Shown: positions 1 through 5,444 of the stretch, in pieces
Layout: each line of letters opens with the position of its first letter
Position numbering within the stretch: position 1 is the first letter of the stretch
Source: Streptosporangiaceae bacterium
GTDB taxonomy: Bacteria > Actinomycetota > Actinomycetes > Streptosporangiales > Streptosporangiaceae
Assembly: GCA_030042885.1 (NCBI GenBank)
Contig: JASHYW010000651.1
Coordinates: 1 to 8,665 of the forward strand
Direction: 5' to 3'
Length of the DNA stretch: 8,665 nucleotides
The notes under the pieces: model-generated
Seen by the model: only the letters and a program-made list of their open reading frames with translations
The model's database searches: none
Told to the model about the DNA's origin: nothing
Program-made: the position numbers and the translations under genes

Positions 1-69
1 CAGCTTGGGCGCCCCCGCGTCCTCGGGGGTCGCACCGCCCGGTCCGGTCATCTCGTGTTCGTCAGCCAT
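1..69 (-). CDS. hemQ: Probable HemQ (coproheme decarboxylase), N-terminal 23 codons only
   Basis: Only the first 23 codons are in the window; the rest lies beyond the left edge. The reading starts at the ATG on the minus strand (complement of cat at 67-69) with MADEHEMTGPGGA and ends at the edge with APKL. This fits the short acidic, poorly conserved leader that precedes the chlorite-dismutase-like domain in actinobacterial HemQ, but no conserved domain residue is visible. The identification therefore rests mainly on position: in actinobacteria hemQ commonly follows the HemY-type oxidase gene. HemQ oxidatively decarboxylates coproheme to haem b in the cytoplasm, the last step of the coproporphyrin-dependent pathway. 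The gap from the preceding stop is 40 bp with only a weak purine stretch (GGTG) before the ATG, so co-transcription with the oxidase gene is likely. Another protein starting here cannot be excluded. Confidence 0.6.
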   Translation of the reverse strand, partial: MADEHEMTGPGGATPEDAGAPKL

Positions 70-109
70 GACACCATTGTCGGCCACGACGTTCACCAGG
101 CGGGCACCG

Positions 110-1588
110 TTACCGCCGGGCTTTAAGAAAGGCCATCACCTGGCTGGCCGCAGTGCGGGCTGTCGCGACACAGGCCGGTATGCCCACCCCGTCGTAGGCC
201 GCGCCGCAGACCGCCAGGCCGGGCTGGGACGCGACCGCCGCGCGGATCCTCGCCACCCGGTCCAGATGCCCCACCGTGTACTGGGGCAGCGCACCGCCCC
301 AGCGGGTCACCCGGCTGGCCGCCGGCGTGCCGCGGACCCCGGTCGCCGCCGCGAACTCGGCCGCGGCCAGCGCGACGAGATCATCATCGGCGCGCTGCAG
401 CACGGCCTCCTCGCCGATGCGGCCGACCGAGCACCGCACGATCTCCAGCGGCTCGGCGCCACACGCCGTCGCATCGGCCAGGTGCGGCCACTTGACCGTG
501 GAGAACGTGACGGCCTTGACGGCCCGCACGTCCACGGCCGGGACCAGGTACCCGCTCCACCCGAGGGCAGCCAGGCCGGCGCCGGGGAAGGCGGACCGCG
601 GGTACGCCAGCGTGACGATCGCCATGCTCGCGTAGCTGATCTCGGCGAACCCCGTGATGGCGGCCGACGCGCCCGGCACTCCGGCCAGCAGCCGGCCGGC
701 CGGCCGCGCCGGGACGGCGAGGATCACCGCGTCGGCCTCCAGGCGTTCGCCGACGGCCGCAGATCCGACGGTGAGCTGCCAGGCCCGTCCGCCGGCCGGT
801 CCGGGTGACAGCTCGCGAGCCATCGAGGACGTCCGGATCTCCGCGCCCGATGCCTTGGCCAGGAAGGGGGGCAGCACCCCCAGCCCCCCGGCGAGCGTGG
901 TGAACACCGATCCGCCCGACCGCGTGCCCGCGGCGGGCGCGTCCTGCTGGTCGCGAGCCGGGGCCGGCAGCAGCGAGCGCGCCGCCTCGGCCAGCGACCG
1001 GTACCGTCGCGACGCGGCCGACAGCGCCGGCAGCGTCGCGTCAAAAGACAAGTCGGCGGAACGGCCCGCGTAGACCCCGCCGAGCAGCGGGTCGACCAGC
1101 CGGTCGACGACCTCCGTGCCGAACCGTGCTCCGACGTACCCCGCGACAGGCACGTCACCGTCCCGAGCCGTCGGCGGCAGCACAAGATCCTGACGGGCCC
1201 GGGCGACCCCTTCGCCGGTCAGCACTCCGGACTTGGCCAGTTCGGCCAGGTCGGACGGCACGCCCATGAACTGCCGCCGGGGCAGCGGCCGCAGCGCGCC
1301 AAGGGTCCAGATCGCGGATGACGTGGTCCCCGGCTCGACCCGCTCACCGCCGAGCCCGGCCTGGGCGATCAGCCCGGTTCCCTCCGGCCGCATGACGAGC
1401 AGTGCCTCGGCTCCCTCGTCGACGGCGACGCCAGCGATCTCGGACACCGACAGCTTGCCGCCCAGCTGCGGCGAGCCCTCCAGCACGGTGACCCGCACCG
1501 CCTCCTCCCTGAGGAAGAAGGCCGCCGCCAGCCCGGCGATCCCGCCGCCCACGATCACCACGTGGGGCCGTGCGTTCGTAGCGTCCAT
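110..1588 (-). CDS. hemY: FAD-dependent coproporphyrinogen III / protoporphyrinogen oxidase (HemY/CgoX family)
   Basis: A 492-residue flavoprotein, close to the usual 450-490 of the family. It oxidises the porphyrinogen ring to the porphyrin using oxygen and FAD, in the cytoplasm or at the membrane face. Residues 10-20 carry the dinucleotide-binding motif VVIVGGGIAGL, followed by the ribose-binding Glu37 in VTVLEGS and the LGGKL turn at 42-46, the classical amine-oxidase/phytoene-desaturase-type fold. Near the C-terminus, GVGIPACVATAR matches the second FAD-binding segment of this family. The presence of a probable hemQ downstream suggests that the physiological substrate is coproporphyrinogen III (CgoX), not protoporphyrinogen IX; this is inference from pathway logic. 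The ATG at 1586-1588 is the best start because the FAD motif begins nine residues later. Its only GGAGG lies just 1 nt upstream of the ATG, which is unusually close. hemE lies 131 bp upstream on the same strand. Confidence 0.93.
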   Translation of the reverse strand: MDATNARPHVVIVGGGIAGLAAAFFLREEAVRVTVLEGSPQLGGKLSVSEIAGVAVDEGAEALLVMRPEGTGLIAQAGLGGERVEPGTTSSAIWTLGALRPLPRRQFMGVPSDLAELAKSGVLTGEGVARARQDLVLPPTARDGDVPVAGYVGARFGTEVVDRLVDPLLGGVYAGRSADLSFDATLPALSAASRRYRSLAEAARSLLPAPARDQQDAPAAGTRSGGSVFTTLAGGLGVLPPFLAKASGAEIRTSSMARELSPGPAGGRAWQLTVGSAAVGERLEADAVILAVPARPAGRLLAGVPGASAAITGFAEISYASMAIVTLAYPRSAFPGAGLAALGWSGYLVPAVDVRAVKAVTFSTVKWPHLADATACGAEPLEIVRCSVGRIGEEAVLQRADDDLVALAAAEFAAATGVRGTPAASRVTRWGGALPQYTVGHLDRVARIRAAVASQPGLAVCGAAYDGVGIPACVATARTAASQVMAFLKARR

Positions 1589-1719
1589 GCCTCCAGCCTG
1601 GCAGAGGTCGGCCCGTGAGGCGTACCGAGGGCGTTGACGGCCGGACGGCCGGCCGTGGCCGGGGTGCAGCCGTGCCGGTGCGCGGCTTCGCCGGAGAACT
1701 AGCAGGGAAGCGGGAGCCC
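1589..1719. other. hemE-hemY intergenic spacer with GC-rich palindrome
   Basis: This 131-bp gap separates the hemE stop from the oxidase start. It contains a perfect 12-bp palindrome, ACGGCCGGCCGT at 1645-1656, set in a run of repeated GGCCGG words (1639-1662). No T-tract follows on either strand, so I do not call it an intrinsic terminator. In a genome this GC-rich, such a palindrome can arise by chance. I see no coding potential better than the shadow of the flanking genes and no clear -10/-35 pair for a separate hemY promoter. Confidence 0.45.
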
Positions 1720-2781
1720 TCAGGCCCGGGCCGTCTCGGGTCCCGGCCGGATCGACTCGGCGTGCACCAGGTCAGTGAGCCTGGCCAGCACGCCGGGGTC
1801 GGTTTCCGGAAGCACGCCATGGCCCAGGTTGAACACGTGTCCCTCCGCTGTGCGACCGCGCACGAGCACGTCCTTGGCCCGCTCTTCGATGACCTCCCAG
1901 GGGGCCAGCAGGACCGCCGGGTCCAGGTTGCCCTGCAGGGCCTTGCCCGGTTCCACCCGCCGTGCCGCCTCATCCAGCGGGACCCGCCAGTCGACTCCGA
2001 CCACGTCGGCGCCGGCCTCTCCCATCAGCCCCAGCAGCTCACCGGTTCCCACCCCGAAGTGAATGCGCGGCGTGCCCGAGGACCCGAGCGCGGCGAAGAT
2101 CCGGCTGGTATGCGGCAGGATCGCGTGCCGGTAGTCATCCGGCGCGACCGCGCCGACCCACGAGTCGAAGAGCTGGACGGCTGAGGCGCCCGCCGCGACC
2201 TGGATCTGCAGGAACGAGATCGTGATGTCAGCGAGACGGCCGAGCAGCGCGCTCCACAGCTCCGGATCGCCGTACATCAGCGCCTTGGCCCGGTCGTGAT
2301 TCTTGGACGGTCCCCCTTCTACCAGGTAGGACGCGAGGGTGAACGGCCCGCCAGCGAAGCCGATCAGCGGACGACCGTCGAGCTCGGCGAGGAGCATCTG
2401 GACCGCTTCGGTGACGTACGGCACGTCATCGGGCTCGAGTGCGCGCAGCCGCCCCAGATCCGCCGGGCTTCGTACCGGGGTGGCCACTACCGGGCCGATG
2501 CCTGGCTTGATGTCGACGTCGATTCCCACCGCGCGCAGCGGTACCACGATGTCGCTGAACAGGATGGCCGCGTCCACGTCATACCGGCGGAGCGGCTGCA
2601 TGGTGATCTCGGTGATCAGCTCGGGGCGAGTGCACGAATCGAGCATCGAGACGCCCTTCCGGACCTTGCGGTACTCGGGCAGCGAGCGGCCTGCCTGCCG
2701 CATGTACCAGACCGGCGTGTAGGGAACTGGCTGCCGCCGGCAGGCCTGCAGGAAGGCGGATTTCGCCTGGCGCACGGTCAC
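1720..2781 (-). CDS. hemE: Uroporphyrinogen decarboxylase HemE
   Basis: It converts uroporphyrinogen III to coproporphyrinogen III by removing four acetate carboxyls, in the cytoplasm, without a cofactor. With the GTG at 2779-2781 the protein has 353 residues, the normal family length. [16 protein letters not shown] (23-38) is the N-terminal HemE signature that shapes the carboxylate-binding site; the conserved Asp follows in [13 protein letters not shown], then the second signature [12 protein letters not shown], the conserved [18 protein letters not shown], and [13 protein letters not shown] at the C-terminal end with its conserved His. The frame stays open upstream to 2997, but that stretch (rich in Cys, Arg and Pro) does not resemble HemE and overlaps the repeats of the control region, so I exclude it. 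The alternative GTG at 2773-2775 would give 351 residues. Neither start has a good Shine-Dalgarno sequence. It is the first haem gene in the block and is transcribed away from the small cysteine-rich gene. Confidence 0.95.
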   Translation of the reverse strand: MTVRQAKSAFLQACRRQPVPYTPVWYMRQAGRSLPEYRKVRKGVSMLDSCTRPELITEITMQPLRRYDVDAAILFSDIVVPLRAVGIDVDIKPGIGPVVATPVRSPADLGRLRALEPDDVPYVTEAVQMLLAELDGRPLIGFAGGPFTLASYLVEGGPSKNHDRAKALMYGDPELWSALLGRLADITISFLQIQVAAGASAVQLFDSWVGAVAPDDYRHAILPHTSRIFAALGSSGTPRIHFGVGTGELLGLMGEAGADVVGVDWRVPLDEAARRVEPGKALQGNLDPAVLLAPWEVIEERAKDVLVRGRTAEGHVFNLGHGVLPETDPGVLARLTDLVHAESIRPGPETARA

Positions 2782-2823
2782 GTCAGGGATCGTCTCACAC
2801 AGGCGCACGTCGGGGATCGTTTC
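2779..2823 (-). repeat. 18-bp imperfect direct repeat at the hemE start, period 27 nt
   Basis: On the minus strand, GARACGATCCCYGACGTG occurs at 2823-2806 and again at 2796-2779, with 16 of 18 bases identical and an offset of 27 nt (nine codons). The second copy ends exactly in the proposed hemE GTG; the first ends in another in-frame GTG (2806-2808). Both copies are followed by GTGCGCC-like sequence, with a 6-nt difference in placement. It looks like a small local duplication that copied the start region. It leaves at least three in-frame GTG codons (2806, 2779, 2773) as possible starts, so the exact N-terminus of HemE is uncertain. Confidence 0.7.
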
Positions 2824-2834
2824 GCGGCCCGAGA

Positions 2835-2936
2835 GCGTTATGCAAAACCGACTCACGAGTGCAGGCCTTTGGGGCCTGCGCGAGCGATCGGTGCAAGTGA
2901 GCGGCCAACAACCACAGCGGGTTCTTTGCATAACGC
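2835..2936. repeat. Perfect 12-bp inverted repeat with outward-facing arms (102-bp span)
   Basis: GCGTTATGCAAA at 2835-2846 is the exact reverse complement of TTTGCATAACGC at 2925-2936. Read outward, both arms are TTTGCATAACGC, the left one toward hemE and the right one toward the small cysteine-rich gene. Inside the span a second, imperfect inverted pair (2848-2863 with 2892-2904, CCGaCTCAC / GTGAGCGG core) flanks the central hairpin. Candidate explanations are paired operator sites for one regulator, divergent promoter elements, or the terminal repeats of a small non-coding mobile element. No target-site duplication is evident at the ends, which weakens the last option. Confidence 0.75.
2861..2879. 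other. Hairpin with 7-bp GC-rich stem in the divergent region
   Basis: GCAGGCC (2861-2867), loop TTTGG, GGCCTGC (2873-2879) forms a perfect 7-bp stem. It sits in the middle of the inverted-repeat span. On the minus strand, a TTTT run occurs about 15 nt after the stem, too far for a standard intrinsic terminator. If hemE is transcribed from upstream of about 2880, this would be a leader-RNA structure. Function unknown. Confidence 0.5.
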
Positions 2937-2952
2937 GAACTTTGCCTAAAGC
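2925..2952. promoter_or_regulatory. Two direct copies of a TTTGCnTAAnGC motif, 16-bp period; overlaps weak iron-box-like sequence
   Basis: TTTGCATAACGC (2925-2936) and TTTGCCTAAAGC (2941-2952) match at 10 of 12 positions and are spaced 16 bp start to start, about one and a half helical turns. With the inverted copy at 2835-2846 this gives three related sites in the region, a pattern typical of operator clusters. Separately, 2931-2949 (TAACGCGAACTTTGCCTAA) agrees with the DtxR/IdeR-type consensus TWAGGTWAGSCTWACCTWA at 13 of 19 positions by hand count, mainly in its CCTAA half. This is a weak match. No regulator gene is present in the window. Confidence 0.4.
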
Positions 2953-3073
2953 ACAGAGCCCGGTCGCCACCTTCGGACACGCCGCAGCAGATCCCACGAA
3001 TCACCGGCTGACCATGCCACCATCGGCAGCAGCCCTGAATTATCCCTCTGCCAGTCCCGGGTTGCGCCGCACC

Positions 3074-3080
3074 GAGGAGG
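3074..3080 (+). promoter_or_regulatory. Strong Shine-Dalgarno fixing the start of the small cysteine-rich gene
   Basis: GAGGAGG lies 8 nt before the ATG at 3089. It is one of the strongest ribosome-binding sites in the window and selects the 66-residue product over the longer open frame that begins near 2840. Confidence 0.8.
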
Positions 3081-3088
3081 TCGCCAGG

Positions 3089-3289
3089 ATGACGCATCTG
3101 ACCAGGTATTGCACTGGATGCAGCGGCGAGCGACTGTTCGAGCAGATGCACGCGGAACCGGCCGGCTGCCCGGATGCCCCGGACGGCGAGTGCCCGGAGT
3201 GGGGTTGTTCGGTGTGCGGCGAAGCCCTGTTCATCGGCCCGCCGGTACGCAAGCATGTCACCAGCGGCAGCACGTCAAGGGCCGCGTAA
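3089..3289 (+). CDS. Small cysteine-rich, zinc-ribbon-like protein of unknown function
   Basis: A 66-residue protein, MTHLTRYCTGC at its start. Six cysteines are seen: Cys8 and Cys11 (CTGC), Cys27, Cys35, and Cys40 and Cys43 (CSVC followed by Gly44). Two CxxC knuckles about 30 residues apart are the classic layout of a treble-clef or zinc-ribbon metal site, so zinc binding is the likely structural role. The middle is acidic (PDAPDGECPEWG). No catalytic motif, signal peptide or membrane segment is visible. The ATG is supported by a strong GAGGAGG at 3074-3080 with 8 nt spacing; the frame is open further upstream, but that part has no such support and overlaps the repeats. It is divergent from hemE and separated from the DUF3000 gene by 105 bp. 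I do not recognise a named family. Partners could be nucleic acid or protein; nothing in the sequence decides. Confidence 0.8.
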   Translation: MTHLTRYCTGCSGERLFEQMHAEPAGCPDAPDGECPEWGCSVCGEALFIGPPVRKHVTSGSTSRAA

Positions 3290-3308
3290 CCGGACCAACA
3301 GATCCCTG

Positions 3309-3334
3309 CTGGTTCTAGGCTGAACTAGAACCGG
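3309..3334. other. Inverted repeat downstream of the small gene (possible operator or weak terminator)
   Basis: GGTTCTAG (3311-3318), loop GCTGAA, CTAGAACC (3325-3332) is a perfect 8-bp inverted repeat that extends by a G-U and a C-G pair to a 10-bp RNA stem. It begins 20 nt after the stop of the cysteine-rich gene, but no T-run follows on the plus strand, so intrinsic termination would be atypical. Its position before the DUF3000 gene also allows a repressor operator. The embedded TAGGCT (3316-3321) resembles an actinobacterial -10 hexamer but lacks a good -35. Confidence 0.5.
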
Positions 3335-3345
3335 TCAACTCGCAT

Positions 3346-3360
3346 GAAACATGGTGTTTC
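3346..3360. other. Short inverted repeat GAAACA-TGG-TGTTTC upstream of DUF3000 gene
   Basis: GAAACA (3346-3351) and TGTTTC (3355-3360) are perfect complements around a 3-bp centre. CAT before the left arm and CATG after the right arm extend the symmetry with a 2-bp offset (GG). It lies 35 bp before the proposed DUF3000 start, where an operator would be expected, though a 6-bp arm is weak evidence. Confidence 0.35.
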
Positions 3361-3394
3361 GGCATGAATCTACGCGGCGTCGCGTGAGAAGCGG

Positions 3395-4177
3395 ATGAGC
3401 GGCACGTACGCTCGGGTCATGATGCCAGCTAATGGGCCAGGGGATCGGCGCACGACGCGACCGAGAACGGCGCGGCGGTCGGGTGCGGCGCCCGGCCCCG
3501 CCGTGGTGTCCCCACAGACTCGCCGCACCCCGGCGGGAAGCGCGGGCCCGCTCACGGAGGGTTCTCCCGCGGAGGCGACGTTCGCGGCGGCCGCGGCCGC
3601 CTTCATGGCAGGCCGGGACGCCCAGTCCGACCGCGACCTCCTCTTCGAGGACGTCCAGGCGCCGAAGCGCCTGGCGCCTTACGCCACGGCCATAGCCGCT
3701 ACCGTCCAGCGGGACGGTGCGGACGTCGCCTGGGGGCGGCTGGTGCTGCTCTACGATCCGGACGGCCAGGAAGGCTGGGATGGCGTATTCCGGCTGGTGG
3801 CGTACATCCGTGCCGAGGTGGAACCGGAGATCGCGGCCGATCCGCTGCTCGGCGAGGTCGGCTGGAGCTGGCTCTCCGAAGCCCTTGACACGCACGTGCC
3901 TGGCTACGCGCTGCCGAGCGGCACGGTGACCAGGGTCATCACGGAGGGCTTCGGGGCCAAGCGGGACGAGCTTCCGCTCACCGGTTTCGAGCTGCGGGCC
4001 TCCTGGTCTCCGGCCGGCCCCCCCGGGACTGGCAGGCGGAAGGGATCGGCCAGAGACAGCGGCAGCGACCTGGACACACTTGACCTGTCGGCGCACATCG
4101 CGGCCTGGTGCGACTGCCTGTCCGCCGCGGCCGGCCTGGAACCGCAAGGCACGCGGGCGCTGCGGCCCCCGGGGTGA
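3395..4177 (+). CDS. DUF3000 family protein
   Basis: A 260-residue protein whose core, roughly residues 60-250, matches the actinobacterial DUF3000 family as I recall it: LFEDVQAPKRLAPYATAI (83-100), GRLVLLYDPDGQEGWDGVFRLV (114-135), RAEVEPEIAADPLLGEVGWSWL (139-160), PSGTVTRV (174-181) and RASWSP near 201, ending in a HIAAWCDCLSAAAGL segment. The biochemical function of the family is not known to me. In other actinobacteria it typically precedes ribonuclease D and lies near hemE, as here. There is no signal peptide and no membrane segment, so it is probably cytoplasmic. Residues 1-55 are basic and low in complexity, not part of the conserved core, so the true start may lie further in (other ATGs at 3419, 3422; GTGs near 3503). 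None of them has a strong Shine-Dalgarno; the ATG at 3395 has only a weak GAGAAG. A linker at about 206-226 is also variable. Confidence 0.85.
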   Translation: MSGTYARVMMPANGPGDRRTTRPRTARRSGAAPGPAVVSPQTRRTPAGSAGPLTEGSPAEATFAAAAAAFMAGRDAQSDRDLLFEDVQAPKRLAPYATAIAATVQRDGADVAWGRLVLLYDPDGQEGWDGVFRLVAYIRAEVEPEIAADPLLGEVGWSWLSEALDTHVPGYALPSGTVTRVITEGFGAKRDELPLTGFELRASWSPAGPPGTGRRKGSARDSGSDLDTLDLSAHIAAWCDCLSAAAGLEPQGTRALRPPG

Positions 4178-5442
4178 GGGTGAGCGAAGGCAGCCAGGTC
4201 GGCGGGTCCGGCGCGTCCGTCCCGCTGCTCGAGCCGCGGGACGGCCTGCCTTCCGTCGTGGAGACCGAGGCGGCCCTGGCCGAAGCCACCGACCGGCTCG
4301 CGCGCGGCCAGGGACCCATCGCGGTTGACGCGGAACGGGCCTCCGGCTATCGCTACGGGCAGCGTGCCTACCTCGTCCAGCTGCGCCGCGCCGGGGCGGG
4401 TACGGTGCTCATCGATCCGATCGCCTGCCCCGAGCTTTCCGGTCTAGATGCCGCGCTGCAGGACGCGGAGGCCATCTTGCACGCGGCGTCACAGGACCTG
4501 CCCTGCCTGGCCGAGGTTGGCTTCCGGCCGCGGCAGCTGTTCGACACCGAGCTGGCCGGGCGGCTGCTCGGCTACCCGAGGGTGGCTCTCGGCACGCTGG
4601 TCGAGGAGGTGCTCGGGTTCCACCTGGAGAAGGGCCATTCGGCGGCCGACTGGTCGGCCCGCCCGTTGCAGGACGAGCTGCTGCGGTATGCGGCGCTCGA
4701 CGTCGAGGTGCTGATCGAGCTGCGCGACGCGCTCGCGGCCGAACTCGCCGAGCAGGGCAAGACCGAATGGGCCCGCCAGGAATTCGCGGCGGTACTCGCC
4801 GCCAAGCCTGCCGCGGCGCGGGCGGATCCCTGGCGCCGCACCTCCGGCATCCACCGGGTGCCGTCCCGCCGCGGGCTGGCCGTGGTGTGCGAGCTGTGGA
4901 CGACCAGGGACCGGATCGCCCAGGCCGCGGACCTGTCGCCACGGCGTATCCTGCCCGACGCTGCGATCGTCGAGGCGGCCAGGCAGTTCCCGGTCAGCTC
5001 GGGGCAGCTGTACCGGATCAGCGGCTTTACCGGCCGTCAAGCCCGGCGGTACGAGAAGGAATGGCTGGCGGCGATCGGGAGGGCGCGGGCCAGCGCCGAC
5101 AGCGACCTGCCAGAGGCCGCCGGCGGGCAGGTGCCCAACGGGCCGCCGCCCGCACATCGCTGGGCCGAGCGCGATCCCGCCGCCGCGGCTCGCCTGGCGG
5201 CGGCGCGTACGGCGGTGGCGGCCATCGCCGAAGCCAGTAGGCTGCCAGTGGAGAACCTGCTCGCCCCAGATGCCCTGCGCAGGCTCAGCTGGGATCCACC
5301 GGAGCCGTGCGACACCGAAGCGGTCAGCCTGGCGCTCGCCGGCTACGGAGCACGACTCTGGCAGATCGAGCTCACCGCGGAGCCCATCGCCCAGGCGCTG
5401 AACTCCCGGGGCAGCGAGGCAGCGAACACGAAAGACGGCTGA
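4174..5442 (+). CDS. rnd: Ribonuclease D-like 3'-5' exonuclease with HRDC domain
   Basis: A DEDDy-family exonuclease of 422 residues, predicted to trim the 3' ends of tRNA precursors and other structured RNAs in the cytoplasm with two metal ions. Numbered from the GTG at 4174, motif I is AVDAE with Asp52 and Glu54, motif II is HAASQD with Asp108, and motif III is YAALD with Tyr172 and Asp176; all four carboxylates and the Tyr are present, so it should be active. An HRDC nucleic-acid-binding domain follows at roughly 225-305 (SRRGLAVVCELWTTRDRIAQ ... YEKEWLAAI). The remaining 115 or so residues are a variable C-terminal extension of the kind seen in actinobacterial homologues. The proposed GTG overlaps the DUF3000 stop as GTGA, indicating translational coupling; a GTG at 4180 is the alternative. 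The frame extends back to 4108 but that part lies inside DUF3000 and is not conserved. Confidence 0.92.
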   Translation: MRVSEGSQVGGSGASVPLLEPRDGLPSVVETEAALAEATDRLARGQGPIAVDAERASGYRYGQRAYLVQLRRAGAGTVLIDPIACPELSGLDAALQDAEAILHAASQDLPCLAEVGFRPRQLFDTELAGRLLGYPRVALGTLVEEVLGFHLEKGHSAADWSARPLQDELLRYAALDVEVLIELRDALAAELAEQGKTEWARQEFAAVLAAKPAAARADPWRRTSGIHRVPSRRGLAVVCELWTTRDRIAQAADLSPRRILPDAAIVEAARQFPVSSGQLYRISGFTGRQARRYEKEWLAAIGRARASADSDLPEAAGGQVPNGPPPAHRWAERDPAAAARLAAARTAVAAIAEASRLPVENLLAPDALRRLSWDPPEPCDTEAVSLALAGYGARLWQIELTAEPIAQALNSRGSEAANTKDG

Positions 5443-5444
5443 GC

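Larger units (their letters stand above)
2782..3088. promoter_or_regulatory. Divergent intergenic control region between hemE and the small cysteine-rich gene
   Basis: About 307 bp without a convincing gene, lying between divergently transcribed units and therefore expected to carry promoters for both. It holds the duplication next to the hemE start, outward-facing 12-bp inverted repeats at 2835-2846 and 2925-2936, a third related copy at 2941-2952, and a strong hairpin at 2861-2879. Local composition is less GC-rich around 2835-2950 than in the genes. I could not assign a clean -35/-10 pair on either strand: each inverted-repeat arm contains CATAAC, a possible -10-like hexamer pointing outward, but without a TTGACA-like partner at 17-18 nt. 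From 2953 to 3070 I see nothing recognisable. Confidence 0.6.

Noticed and set aside
5..808. Long open frames antisense to the haem genes and to rnd/ppk
   Set aside because: High-GC genes produce long open frames on the opposite strand; these show Arg/Pro/Ala-rich compositions without recognisable domains, while the other strand carries clear family motifs.
1639..1662. GC palindrome between hemE and the oxidase as a terminator
   Set aside because: No T-tract, and GGCCGG repeats are expected by chance at this base composition; both genes are likely in one transcript.
2861..2879. Hairpin as an intrinsic terminator
   Set aside because: No T-run immediately follows the stem on either strand, and it lies in front of genes, not after one.
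2835..2936. Firm call of a MITE or insertion-sequence remnant
   Set aside because: Terminal inverted repeats exist, but no target-site duplication or transposase trace is visible and only one copy is in the window.
2782..2997. Open frame extending HemE upstream by 72 residues
   Set aside because: The translated stretch is rich in Cys, Arg and Pro, shows no HemE similarity, overlaps the repeats and hairpin, and would make the protein far longer than the family.
4108..4173. Upstream extension of ribonuclease D
   Set aside because: It lies within the conserved end of the DUF3000 gene and the residues are not RNase D-like; the GTGA overlap at 4174 is a better start.
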